Shown here piece after piece: positions 1-7,402 of a stretch of DNA of 25,569 bases. The stretch lies in assembly GCA_035550315.1 (NCBI GenBank), contig DASZPL010000173.1:1-25569 (forward strand). Reading direction: 5' to 3'. The position numbers and the translations under genes are program-made. The notes beneath the pieces are model-generated. The model saw only the letters and a list, made by a program, of their open reading frames with translations. It did not search any database and was not told the origin of the DNA. Source of the DNA: DASZPL01 sp035550315. GTDB taxonomy: Bacteria > Actinomycetota > Actinomycetes > JAFAQI01. Within the stretch, counting starts at the first letter, position 1, and each line of letters begins with the position of its first letter.

Positions 1-39
1 GGTCCCACGGGTCGAGTCGCTCGTCGGTACGGCGGGCGC
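1..39. other. Window edge downstream of holA, no feature
   Basis: This short stretch follows the stop codon of holA. No start codon with a ribosome binding site, stop codon or hairpin can be assigned in it. The forward frames are open to the edge, so the end or start of a neighbouring gene cannot be excluded. Confidence 0.3.
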
Positions 40-996
40 TCACGACCGGTCCCCGGCCGCCGCGACCAGCACGACGGCTCGTTCGACGGCGTACGCCGCG
101 TCGTCACCCGCGCCCTTCAGCTCACCGTCGGCGACGGCGACCGCCTGCACGGCAGTCGCGAGCGCATCCGGCCGCCACCGGCGCAGCCAGGCCTGCGCCC
201 GCCGGATCTTCCATGCGGGCATCGCGAGTCGGCGCGACAGCGCGTCGGCGGACCCGCCGCCGGCCGCACCGACCTGCGCGATCAGCCGCAGGTTGGCGGC
301 GAGCGAGCTGCTGACCAAGACCGGGTCGAGACCAGTCGCGAAGGCCCAGCGCAGCGTTTCGAGTGCGCCCGCGGCATCACCGTCGACGGCGCGGTCGGCG
401 ACCGCGAAGCCGGTCGACTCGACTCGTCCTCGGTGGTACGTCGTCACCTCGTCGATTCCGATGGCCGGGCCGACGTCGGCAACGAGTTGCCGGCAGACGA
501 TCGCGAGCTCCCGGACGTCGTTGCCGACCGCGGCGACCAGCTCGGCTGCCGCCTCGCGATCGATGGTGCCGCCGGCGGCCCGCACCTCGTCGGCGACGAA
601 CTGCTCCCGCTCACGCGGCGACCGCACACTCGCGACCTCCCGCGTCCGGCCGAGAGCGCTCAGCGCCTCGAGGGCCGCCTTGCCCTTGGCGCCGCCGGCA
701 TGCGCGGCGACGACGACGGTCTCGTCGTCGGCGGCGCCGATCGCGGCCGCCAGCGCGCTCGCGGCGTCCTTGCCGACGTCCTGCAGCTCGCGCAGCACGA
801 TGACGCGTCGCTCCGGGAACAGCGACGGCGCGAACAGATCCGCAAGCGTGTCCTCGCTCACGTCGCCGCCGCGAAGGTCGCGGACCGAGACCTCCTCATC
901 GCCCGCCGCGGCGCGCACCGCGGCGACGATGCGGCCGATCTCACGGTCGACGAGCAGGGCCTCGCCGCCGACGATCACGGTTACGTCTGCGGCCAC
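40..996 (-). CDS. holA: DNA polymerase III subunit delta (HolA)
   Basis: HolA is the clamp-loader subunit that opens the beta sliding clamp during chromosome replication. The 318-aa length is normal for the actinobacterial family. The N-terminal segment has the delta signature: a conserved VIVGGEALLVDREI start followed by the LFAPSLFPERRVIVLREL segment at about residues 54-71. The C-terminal half is helical and carries the WLRRWRPDAL segment of the clamp-loader collar domain. The start is GTG at 996, which overlaps the 3' end of comEC by 16 bases, so the gene is probably translationally coupled. The order comEA-comEC-holA is common in actinobacteria, which supports all three calls. Confidence 0.93.
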   Translation of the reverse strand: MAADVTVIVGGEALLVDREIGRIVAAVRAAAGDEEVSVRDLRGGDVSEDTLADLFAPSLFPERRVIVLRELQDVGKDAASALAAAIGAADDETVVVAAHAGGAKGKAALEALSALGRTREVASVRSPREREQFVADEVRAAGGTIDREAAAELVAAVGNDVRELAIVCRQLVADVGPAIGIDEVTTYHRGRVESTGFAVADRAVDGDAAGALETLRWAFATGLDPVLVSSSLAANLRLIAQVGAAGGGSADALSRRLAMPAWKIRRAQAWLRRWRPDALATAVQAVAVADGELKGAGDDAAYAVERAVVLVAAAGDRS

Positions 997-2480
997 CGGC
1001 CCAGAATGTCACGCCCGACACCCGCTTCCCGGCATGGCAAGCCGCGGCGCCAGAGCATGACACCGACGGCGAGCACAGCGACGATGCCGCAGAGCACGGC
1101 AGTCGTCGCAGACCACCGCGCGTTGGCGCCCGGCAGCGCCGCGAGCAGTCTCGCGACGTGCGCGATGACCGCGGTCGGCGCAGCCGCCAGCCAGCCGAGG
1201 CCGACCCCGAGCGGTGGACACACGGTGGCCGCCACCGCCGCCGCGACACCGAGCACCGTGGCCGGCGGCACCGCCGGCGCCGCGAGCAGATTGGCCGGCA
1301 CGGCGTACGGCGTGAGGGTGCCGAACGCCGCGATCAGGACCGGTGTGCAGGCTAGCTGGGCGGCGGCAGCGACGGCGACCGCCAACGCCAACGGACGCGG
1401 CATATGCCGCGAGAGCCGCCGCGCCCATACCGGCGCGACCGTCACGAGCGCCGCGGTCGCCACAACGGACAGCACGAAGCCGATCGAGCGCGCCAACGAC
1501 GGCTGCACCAAGACCAGCCCGGCGACCGCCGCCGAGACCGCGGGCAGCGGCGACGCCCGGCGGCCGAGCCACATCCCCGCCAGGACGACGGCACCCATCA
1601 CCGCCGCCCGCAGCACGCTCGGCGTGGGGCGGGCCAGCACGACGAACCCCAGCAGCGCCAGGCCGCTGGCGACCACCCGCCAGCGGCGCCGCAGCCCGAG
1701 ACCACGCGCACCGGCGAGTGCCACCGCGAGCACGATGCTGACGTTTTCGCCGCTCACCGCCTCGAGGTGAGTCAGGCCGGTCGCCCGCATCGCCGCCTGC
1801 AGCGACGGTGGCGCCCGCGACGTGTCGCCGTCGACCAGGCTGGGCAATAGCCCGCGCTCGTCCGGCGGCAACTTCGACGTCGCCGCTCGCAACGCGGACC
1901 GCACCTGGCCGGCGGCCCGTTGCCACCACGGCGGCCGGCCGAGCTGGATCGGGGGTGCGCGTGCGGACAGCACGGCCGCGACATCGTCGCCGGTCCGCGG
2001 CGGGTGAAGCACGCCGACGAGCCGCACCCACTGACCGGGCAGCATGCCGCCCCAACCGGCGCCGTACGACATCACCAGCACGGGCGCATCAGCAGACTCG
2101 CCGCGTCCCTGTCCAGCCAACGGGGCGACCCGGCTGACCGTGGCGTCGATCAGTGTGAGCCCGGGGTCCTGCGCCACGGGCACCGGGTCGCGCACCACTC
2201 GGGCGATCACAGTCACGGCCGCGCCACGGGCGGCGAAGTAGGGCACCGGACCCGTGCGCAGGGCGTGGGCGTGCAGGCCCGCGCTGACCGTGCCCAGCGC
2301 GACGCCGATGCCGCCGAGCGCTACCGCCGGATGCCGTCGCGACGTGGCCGCGACGATCGCGGTCGCGAGCAGCGCGACGCCCCAGCAGGTGCGGGGCGCG
2401 GCCAGGTCGCCGATCGCCGCCGCCAGCCAGGCGCCGATGGCAAACCACACGATCCGCCAGTCGCGGGCCGGTGGTCTCAC
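981..2480 (-). CDS. comEC: ComEC/Rec2-type competence membrane protein, without a metallo-beta-lactamase domain
   Basis: This is a polytopic membrane protein of the ComEC/Rec2 family, the inner-membrane channel for DNA uptake in competent bacteria. It is 499 aa. The Competence-domain core is visible around the LTHLEAVSGENVSIVLAVAL segment, preceded by DGDTS, and many Ala/Leu/Val-rich hydrophobic stretches follow. The start is GTG at 2480: its GTGA overlaps the TGA of comEA by 4 bases, and the hydrophobic N terminus (VRPPARDWRIVWFAIGAWLAA) begins there. The frame stays open further upstream across comEA, but that part reads as low-complexity shadow. The C-terminal metallo-beta-lactamase-like nuclease domain of longer ComEC proteins is absent: the protein stops after the last membrane segments. 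Natural transformation is not demonstrated by this gene alone. Confidence 0.88.
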   Translation of the reverse strand: MRPPARDWRIVWFAIGAWLAAAIGDLAAPRTCWGVALLATAIVAATSRRHPAVALGGIGVALGTVSAGLHAHALRTGPVPYFAARGAAVTVIARVVRDPVPVAQDPGLTLIDATVSRVAPLAGQGRGESADAPVLVMSYGAGWGGMLPGQWVRLVGVLHPPRTGDDVAAVLSARAPPIQLGRPPWWQRAAGQVRSALRAATSKLPPDERGLLPSLVDGDTSRAPPSLQAAMRATGLTHLEAVSGENVSIVLAVALAGARGLGLRRRWRVVASGLALLGFVVLARPTPSVLRAAVMGAVVLAGMWLGRRASPLPAVSAAVAGLVLVQPSLARSIGFVLSVVATAALVTVAPVWARRLSRHMPRPLALAVAVAAAAQLACTPVLIAAFGTLTPYAVPANLLAAPAVPPATVLGVAAAVAATVCPPLGVGLGWLAAAPTAVIAHVARLLAALPGANARWSATTAVLCGIVAVLAVGVMLWRRGLPCREAGVGRDILGRWPQT

Positions 2481-3355
2481 GGCGTGACGAGCGGCGCGAG
2501 TTCGGCGTACGTCGCTGGGCCGATCCCCGACACCTGTTGCAGCTGCTCGATGCTGCTGAAGCCGCTGTGCGCGGTCCGCCAGTCCACGATCTTCTGCGCG
2601 GTCACCGGTCCGACGCCGGGCAGCGTCTCCAACTCCGCCAAGCTCGCGGTGCTGAGCGAGATCGGTGCGCCGGGCGACGTGGTGGTCGCCAGACCGGGCG
2701 GTTCGCTTCCCGGACCCGCGGCAGCCGAGTTGGCCCCGCCGACGATCAGCTGCTGCCCGTCGACGACCCGGGCTGCCAGGTTGACCGCTGCTGCCTCGCG
2801 CCGATGCCGGAAGCCACCCGCCGCGGCGACGGCGTCCTGCACCCGGGCCCCGATCGGCAGCGTCACCAGCCCCGGCTTTCGGACCTGCCCGGTGACGTCG
2901 ACCACGATGGAGCCCGCCGCGGTGGTGGCGGCCGGCGTCGCCGATGCCGGTGGAGCAGTGCTCGTCGTCCGGCTGGTCGAGTACGACGGCGCGGCCGCGG
3001 CCGCGTGGTGACGCCACAGCGCCGCGCCACCGATCAGCAACGCCGCTACTACGACCAGCGCCGTCAGCACATTGCCCGGCTGCGCCCGCTGCATCCAGTG
3101 GCGCAACCACAGCGGTGACCGCTCGACCAGCTCGGCCCGCAGCAGGCCGGGCATCGTTGGCGCAGCGACGTCGGCCGGCGTCGCGACGTCATCGCGTGCG
3201 GCCGGCTGGGTCTCCGACGGCTCCGACCGGCCTGTGCTCGACAGGCCGCCGCCGGGCACCCAACCGAACCGGCCGGCGTCCAGGTCCAGCTGGCCGAGCC
3301 GCGCGGTCAGCCGGTCGTCGTCGGAGTCCGCCGGAGGGCGAGTGCCGAAGGCCAT
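2477..3355 (-). CDS. comEA: ComEA-family helix-hairpin-helix DNA-binding protein
   Basis: ComEA binds incoming double-stranded DNA at the outer face of the membrane. The 292-aa protein has a charged cytoplasmic N terminus and one membrane segment at about residues 95-113 (VLTALVVVAALLIGGAAL). An Ala/Ser/Thr linker follows, then an SLBB domain at about 150-206 (VVDVTGQVRKPGLVTLPIGARV). Tandem helix-hairpin-helix motifs lie at about 245-256 (LPGVGPVTAQKI) and 275-286 (VSGIGPATYAEL). It overlaps comEC by 4 bases. There is no clear Shine-Dalgarno sequence. Instead a -10-like TAGCGT (3367-3362) ends six bases before the ATG, which would fit a leaderless mRNA, although the matching -35 is weak. Confidence 0.92.
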   Translation of the reverse strand: MAFGTRPPADSDDDRLTARLGQLDLDAGRFGWVPGGGLSSTGRSEPSETQPAARDDVATPADVAAPTMPGLLRAELVERSPLWLRHWMQRAQPGNVLTALVVVAALLIGGAALWRHHAAAAAPSYSTSRTTSTAPPASATPAATTAAGSIVVDVTGQVRKPGLVTLPIGARVQDAVAAAGGFRHRREAAAVNLAARVVDGQQLIVGGANSAAAGPGSEPPGLATTTSPGAPISLSTASLAELETLPGVGPVTAQKIVDWRTAHSGFSSIEQLQQVSGIGPATYAELAPLVTP

Positions 3356-3446
3356 GCCGGCACGCTAGGAATCGTCCGCCGCGCGAGCCGCACGATCACA
3401 GCCGCTGTGGATCCGGCGGCGTACCCGCGCGGCTGTGGACGACCGG
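3356..3446. other. Intergenic region between leuS and comEA
   Basis: This 91-base gap separates the end of leuS from comEA, both on the minus strand. It contains a small palindrome, CACAGCCGCTGTG, at 3397-3409 and the -10-like TAGCGT at 3367-3362. There is no T-rich run that would make a classic terminator, so whether the two genes are separate transcripts is not settled by sequence. Confidence 0.4.
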
Positions 3447-5930
3447 TCAAGCAGGGACGACGTTGACCAGCTTGGGCGCCCGCACGATGACGGTGCGCAC
3501 CTCGCGGCCGTCGAGCGCGCGGCGCACGCCGGGCGCGGCCAGCGCCAACTCGCGCAGCTCGTCCTCGCCGATGTCGGGCGCGACGGTCAGCCGGTCCCGC
3601 AGCTTGCCGGCCACCTGCACCACGCAGGTCACGGCCGACTCGACGATCAGCGCCGGGTCATGGTCCGGCCAGCCGGCCACGACCACCGACGGCGACCGGC
3701 CGAGCAGCGCCCAGCCCTCCTCGGCGACGAACGGCGCGAAGATCGAGAGCATCCGCACCAGCGCCTCGGCACCCTCACGGACGTCGCCGCCGCGGCCATC
3801 GATCACGGCGCCGTCGTCGATCGCCCGGCGCAGCAGGCTGGTCAGCTCCATCAGCCGGGCGATCGTCACGTTGAACCGTTTGGCCTCCGCCAACCCGGTG
3901 GCGTCGGCAATCAGCTTGTGCGCACTGCGCCGCAGCTCGCCGGCCGCGTCGCCGGTCGAGACCGCCGCCGACTCCCCCGCGGCGCCGACATCGGCGCACA
4001 CCCGCAGCACCCGGTGCAGCCACTTGACCGCACCGGTCGGTGACATGTCCGCCCAGTCGATGTCGTCCTCCGGCGGGCCGGCGAACAGCAGCGTGACCCG
4101 CACGGCGTCCGGGCCGTAGAGCGCCAGTTGCTCCTGCAGGTCGACGCCGTTGCCCAGCGACTTCGACATCGACTTGCCCTCGTTGATGACCTGACCCTGG
4201 TTGGTCAGCCGGCGGAACGGCTCGTCGAAGTCGACCAGCCCCATGTCGCGCAGCACCTTGACGAAAAACCGCGAGTAGAGCAGGTGCAGGATCGCGTGCT
4301 CGACGCCGCCGATGTATTCGTCGACGGGCAGCCACTGCTTGGTGCGCTCCAGGTCGAACGCTGCGCTGTCATCGCCGACCGACGGGTAGCGCAGGTAGTA
4401 CCAGGAGGAGTCGACGAACGTGTCCATCGTGTCGGTGTCGCGGGTCGCGCGTCCACCGCACTTCGGGCAGCGCACGCTCACCCAGTCGATCGCCGACGAC
4501 AGCGGCGACTGACCACCCTCCGGGCGCAGGTCGTAGCCGGTGACCGGCAGCTCCACCGGCAGCTCGGCGTCCGGGACCGGCACCTCGCCGCACTCGTCGC
4601 AGTGCACGATCGGGATCGGGCAGCCCCAATAGCGCTGCCGCGACAACAACCAGTCCCGCAGCCGGAAGGTGACCGCCGGCTCCGCCTTGCCATCGGCAGC
4701 CAGGTCCGCGGTGATTGCTTCGATCGCGGCGTCCTTGGCCAGCCCGTCGTACTTTCCGCTGTTGACGAGGACGCCGTCACCGGCCGTCGCGACGCCGCTG
4801 GTCGCCGGGTCCGGATCACCGGTGTCGACCACCATCCGCACCGGCAGCCCGAACGCCTGCGCGAACTCCAGGTCACGGTTGTCGTGCGCGGGCACCGCCA
4901 TGATCGCGCCGGTGCCGTAGTCAGCCAGCACGTAGTCGGCGGCCCACACCGGGATCTGCTCGCCGTTGACCGGGTTGATCGCGACCCGCCCCAGCGGTAC
5001 GCCGGTCTTCGCCCGCCCCTCTGCCAGCCGCTCGATGTCGGAGGCCCGGCGCACCTGTTCGAGGTACGCCGTGAACGCCTCGCGCTGCTCGTCGCTGCAC
5101 AGCTCGGCCGCCAGCGGCGAGTCGGCCGCGACGACGAAGAAGGTGGCACCGAACAGCGTGTCCGGCCGGGTCGTGAACACCCTGACCGGCTCGCGGCGAC
5201 CGACGATCTCAAAGTCGACGTACGCGCCGGTCGACCGGCCGATCCAGTTGCGCTGCATCGTCAGCACCGGCGATGGCCACGCACCCTCGAGATCGGCCAT
5301 GTCGTCGAGCAGCCGCTGCGCGTAGTCGGTGATCCGGAAGAACCACTGCGTCAGGTTGCGCTTCGTGACCTCGCTGCCGCAGCGCTCGCACCGCCCGGCA
5401 ATCACCTGCTCGTTGGCCAGCACGGTCTGGTCCTTCGGGCACCAGTTGACCGGCGCCGCCTTGCGGTAGGCCAGGCCGCGCTCGTAGAACCGCAGGAACA
5501 GCCACTGCGTCCAGCGGTAGTACTCCGGGTCCGACGTGTGCAGCCGGGTGGTCCAGTCGACCGAGATCCCGAACCGCCGGAACGACGCCGCCTGGACGTC
5601 GATGTTCGCGTAGGTCCAGTCGCGGGGGTCGAGGTCGCGCTCCAGCGCGGCGTTCTCGGCCGGCAGACCGAACGAGTCCCAGCCGATCGGGTGCAGCACG
5701 TCGGCGCCACGGGCCCGGGCGAAACGGGCGACGGCGTCACCGATGCTGAACGCCTCGGCATGGCCCATGTGCAGATCCCCGCTCGGGTAGGGGAACATAT
5801 CGACGACGTAATGCCGAGGCCGGCTGCCGTCGTCGGCGGGCGCGAACACGCGCAACTCGTCCCAGACCGGCAGCCACTTGTCGACCAGACCGATCAGGTC
5901 GACGGTCGCGTCGCCGGACCGCTCGCTCAC
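3447..5930 (-). CDS. leuS: Leucyl-tRNA synthetase
   Basis: LeuRS charges tRNA-Leu with leucine. The 827-aa protein has the class I HIGH signature as HMGH at residues 54-57 (MFPYPSGDLHMGH). It has Cys pairs typical of the zinc modules (CERCG; CPKCG; CDECG), a CP1 editing domain marked by TTRPDTLFGATF, the WYYLRY segment and the KMSKS loop as GKSMSKSLGN at about residue 586. The first Lys of KMSKS is shifted by one residue (KSMSKS), which I believe is usual in one actinobacterial LeuRS lineage. The start is GTG at 5930, preceded by a good ribosome binding site (GGAAAGGTG, about 7 bases away). The frame is open to 6413, but the upstream part crosses the divergent gene and has no family similarity. 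Confidence 0.96.
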   Translation of the reverse strand: MSERSGDATVDLIGLVDKWLPVWDELRVFAPADDGSRPRHYVVDMFPYPSGDLHMGHAEAFSIGDAVARFARARGADVLHPIGWDSFGLPAENAALERDLDPRDWTYANIDVQAASFRRFGISVDWTTRLHTSDPEYYRWTQWLFLRFYERGLAYRKAAPVNWCPKDQTVLANEQVIAGRCERCGSEVTKRNLTQWFFRITDYAQRLLDDMADLEGAWPSPVLTMQRNWIGRSTGAYVDFEIVGRREPVRVFTTRPDTLFGATFFVVAADSPLAAELCSDEQREAFTAYLEQVRRASDIERLAEGRAKTGVPLGRVAINPVNGEQIPVWAADYVLADYGTGAIMAVPAHDNRDLEFAQAFGLPVRMVVDTGDPDPATSGVATAGDGVLVNSGKYDGLAKDAAIEAITADLAADGKAEPAVTFRLRDWLLSRQRYWGCPIPIVHCDECGEVPVPDAELPVELPVTGYDLRPEGGQSPLSSAIDWVSVRCPKCGGRATRDTDTMDTFVDSSWYYLRYPSVGDDSAAFDLERTKQWLPVDEYIGGVEHAILHLLYSRFFVKVLRDMGLVDFDEPFRRLTNQGQVINEGKSMSKSLGNGVDLQEQLALYGPDAVRVTLLFAGPPEDDIDWADMSPTGAVKWLHRVLRVCADVGAAGESAAVSTGDAAGELRRSAHKLIADATGLAEAKRFNVTIARLMELTSLLRRAIDDGAVIDGRGGDVREGAEALVRMLSIFAPFVAEEGWALLGRSPSVVVAGWPDHDPALIVESAVTCVVQVAGKLRDRLTVAPDIGEDELRELALAAPGVRRALDGREVRTVIVRAPKLVNVVPA

Positions 5931-6060
5931 CGCTGCACCTTTCCGATTGGGTCCGATTGGGGACACACGAAGGTAACGCAGCGGGCACAACCAATCGCGG
6001 GGGTTGTTCGTCTTATAGATAGGGCACCGATGAACTACTCGGACGGCGCGCGCCGTTGAG
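5931..6060. promoter_or_regulatory. Divergent promoter region of leuS and the L,D-transpeptidase gene
   Basis: This 130-base region lies between divergently transcribed genes. It holds a tandem direct repeat (CCGATTGGGT at 5943-5952, CCGATTGGGG at 5953-5962), a third partial copy in inverse orientation (CCAATCG at 5991-5997) and a perfect 6-bp inverted repeat (ACAACC at 5987-5992, GGTTGT at 6002-6007). An AT-rich box TTATAGAT at 6013-6020 could serve as a -10 element on the plus strand, and its complement TATAAG on the minus strand. No matching -35 is obvious for either. No T-box specifier structure is recognisable. Confidence 0.45.
6030..6059 (+). other. Possible 9-codon upstream ORF (MNYSDGARR)
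   Basis: An ATG at 6030 follows an AGGG sequence with 5-base spacing and opens a nine-codon frame that ends in TGA at 6057-6059. The GTG start of the L,D-transpeptidase gene begins one base later. The frame could act as a leader peptide coupling translation into the downstream gene. It could equally be chance, because short frames of this size are frequent. Confidence 0.2.
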
Positions 6061-7335
6061 GTGACTGTGAGGCTGGGCAACACGCACATGTTGGCGGGTA
6101 AGCGGCGGCTCCCGACGGCGATCGCCGCGGCCGGGCTGCTCGCCGGCGTGGGCCTGGCCGGATGCGGCGGACACGGCGGCGTGGCCAGCGACGCCGCCTC
6201 GACCCCCGCGCCGCCGTTGCGGGTCGTCGCCGTCACGCCACACCGGCTCACCGCGACCTCGCCGATCTCGGTGCAGTTCTCGGCGGCCCTGCAATCCGAC
6301 TCGCCGCTGCCCCGGATCACGCCGGACGTCGCCGGAAGCTGGCACCGCAGTGGCGACACCGCGACGTTCACACCGTCGTCGTCGTATCCGATCGAACGGA
6401 AATTGACGATCACCCTGGCGGCGACGACCGGCGCGCGGCCGACGAAGATCGCCAGCCGGAAGACGCCGAATGGCTCGTTGAAGGCCGCCGAGGAGATCCT
6501 CGCCCGGTTGCACTACCTGCCGTTGACCACGACCGCGCCGACCCCAGCCGACCGGGGCGGCGAGCGCGCCGCGGCGTACCAGCCGCCGCCGGCGGGCTGG
6601 GCTTGGCGCTACGGCAACATTCCGTCGGTCGTGCGGGCCGGCTGGACGCCGCGTCAGCCGGGCATCGTGCTGCGCGGCGCGGTGATCGCGTTCCAGCACC
6701 AAGCCGGGTTACAGATGGACGGCGCGATCGGGCCGCACACCTGGAGCGCGCTGATGAAGGCTGACCTCGCCCACCAGGTCGACCCCGACCCCTACAGCGT
6801 CGTGTCCGCCAACCTCGACCTGCCGCAGACGCTGTCCGTCTGGGTGGCGGGCCACACCGTCTTGACCAGCCCGGTCAACGGCGGTGTCGCCGGGGCGCCG
6901 ACCCCGCTCGGGACGTTCCCGGTGTACGAGCGACTCACCTCGACGACGATGTCCGGCACCAACCCGGACGGCTCGCACTACAGCGACCCGGGCGTGCCCT
7001 GGGTCAACTACTTCTCCGGCGGCTCCGCGGTGCACGGCTTCCCGCGCGCGTCGTACGGCTCGCCGCAGTCGGTCGGCTGCCTCGAGCTGCCGATCGCGAC
7101 CGCCGACCGGGTGTTCCACCTGATCGACTACGGCACGCTGGTCAACGTCAGCGGGCCGCCGACGCCGCCGGCCCCGATCGCCCACCCGGCCGCGCCGAAG
7201 CCCACGCAACAGCCGAGCCACAAGCCGAGTCACCAGCCAACCCATCAGCCCAGCCACAGCCCGTCGCCGCACCACGCCGCGTCGAAGTCGCCGAACCCGC
7301 ACAAATCAACCTCATCGGGCAGCTCGAACGGTTGA
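6061..7335 (+). CDS. L,D-transpeptidase lipoprotein (YkuD domain) with His/Pro-rich tail
   Basis: This enzyme forms 3-3 cross-links between peptidoglycan stem peptides on the outer face of the membrane. The 424-aa protein starts with a lipoprotein signal ending in LAGC (Cys at residue 35). An Ig-like domain follows (VTPHRLTATSPISVQFSAAL, roughly residues 55-125), then a peptidoglycan-binding helical module (AVIAFQHQAGLQMDGAIGPHTW, about 205-230), then the YkuD catalytic domain with the conserved His at residue 325 (AVHGFPR) and catalytic Cys at 340 (SVGCLEL). The tail contains four-residue repeats of the PSHQ type (7213-7260). GTG at 6061 is used here, but GTG 6067 and ATG 6088 are alternatives that keep the signal peptide. 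The last codons and the stop lie inside a long inverted repeat. Confidence 0.92.
   Translation: MTVRLGNTHMLAGKRRLPTAIAAAGLLAGVGLAGCGGHGGVASDAASTPAPPLRVVAVTPHRLTATSPISVQFSAALQSDSPLPRITPDVAGSWHRSGDTATFTPSSSYPIERKLTITLAATTGARPTKIASRKTPNGSLKAAEEILARLHYLPLTTTAPTPADRGGERAAAYQPPPAGWAWRYGNIPSVVRAGWTPRQPGIVLRGAVIAFQHQAGLQMDGAIGPHTWSALMKADLAHQVDPDPYSVVSANLDLPQTLSVWVAGHTVLTSPVNGGVAGAPTPLGTFPVYERLTSTTMSGTNPDGSHYSDPGVPWVNYFSGGSAVHGFPRASYGSPQSVGCLELPIATADRVFHLIDYGTLVNVSGPPTPPAPIAHPAAPKPTQQPSHKPSHQPTHQPSHSPSPHHAASKSPNPHKSTSSGSSNG
7213..7260 (+). repeat. Tandem 12-bp coding repeat (PSHQ-type) in the transpeptidase tail
   Basis: Four imperfect 12-base units encode PSHK, PSHQ, PTHQ and PSHS, followed by PSPHH. 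The repeat makes a His- and Pro-rich, probably disordered tail after the catalytic domain. The units differ at third codon positions, so the protein sequence is more uniform than the DNA, which suggests selection on the peptide. Confidence 0.75.
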
Positions 7336-7350
7336 TTTGCGCGGGTTTGG
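7291..7350. terminator. Long inverted repeat spanning the transpeptidase stop codon
   Basis: The arms 7291-7311 and 7330-7350 are complementary over 21 bases with two differences. One difference is a G-U wobble in the plus-strand RNA and the other an A-C mismatch. The loop is 18 bases. The left arm encodes the residues PNPHKST and the right arm contains the last codon and the TGA stop. The hairpin sits between convergent genes and could act as a bidirectional terminator, although no T-run follows. The right arm runs into the first unit of the adjacent direct repeat. Confidence 0.6.
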
Positions 7351-7402
7351 CGAGAGGGCTGCGCGGGTTTGGCGAGAGGACTGCGCGGGTTGGGCGAGGG
7401 TC
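7338..7402. repeat. Three tandem 22-bp repeats at a convergent gene junction
   Basis: Three head-to-tail copies start at 7338, 7360 and 7382 with the core TGCGCGGGTTTGGCGAGAGG. Copies one and two differ only at one of their last bases. The third is diverged (GGTTGGGCGAGGG) and one base shorter. It ends at the stop codon of the DUF1684 gene. The unit fills the entire space between the two convergent genes. Confidence 0.85.

Noticed and set aside
433..1770. Long plus-strand frame (445 aa) antisense to holA and comEC
   Set aside because: It is an Arg/Ala/Thr-rich shadow of GC-rich minus-strand genes without a domain or ribosome binding site. The same holds for other long antisense frames, such as 4128-6059, 14809-15582 and 18040-19077.
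2481..3110. ComEC frame extended upstream to 3110 (709 aa)
   Set aside because: The added part is low-complexity and overlaps comEA in another frame; GTG 2480 with a GTGA overlap and the hydrophobic N terminus is better supported.
4155..4180. KMSKS motif of LeuRS reads KSMSKS
   Set aside because: At first it looked like a missing catalytic Lys, but I recall the same GK[AS]MSKS form from other actinobacterial LeuRS proteins of this type, and the MSKS core is intact.
5931..6060. T-box riboswitch in the leuS leader
   Set aside because: No leucine specifier loop or conserved T-box antiterminator sequence was found, and the leader is short.
5931..6413. Longer LeuRS reading frame (988 aa) starting at 6413
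   Set aside because: The extra 161 residues run antisense through the transpeptidase gene and have no LeuRS features, while GTG 5930 has a strong ribosome binding site and the known N-terminal sequence.
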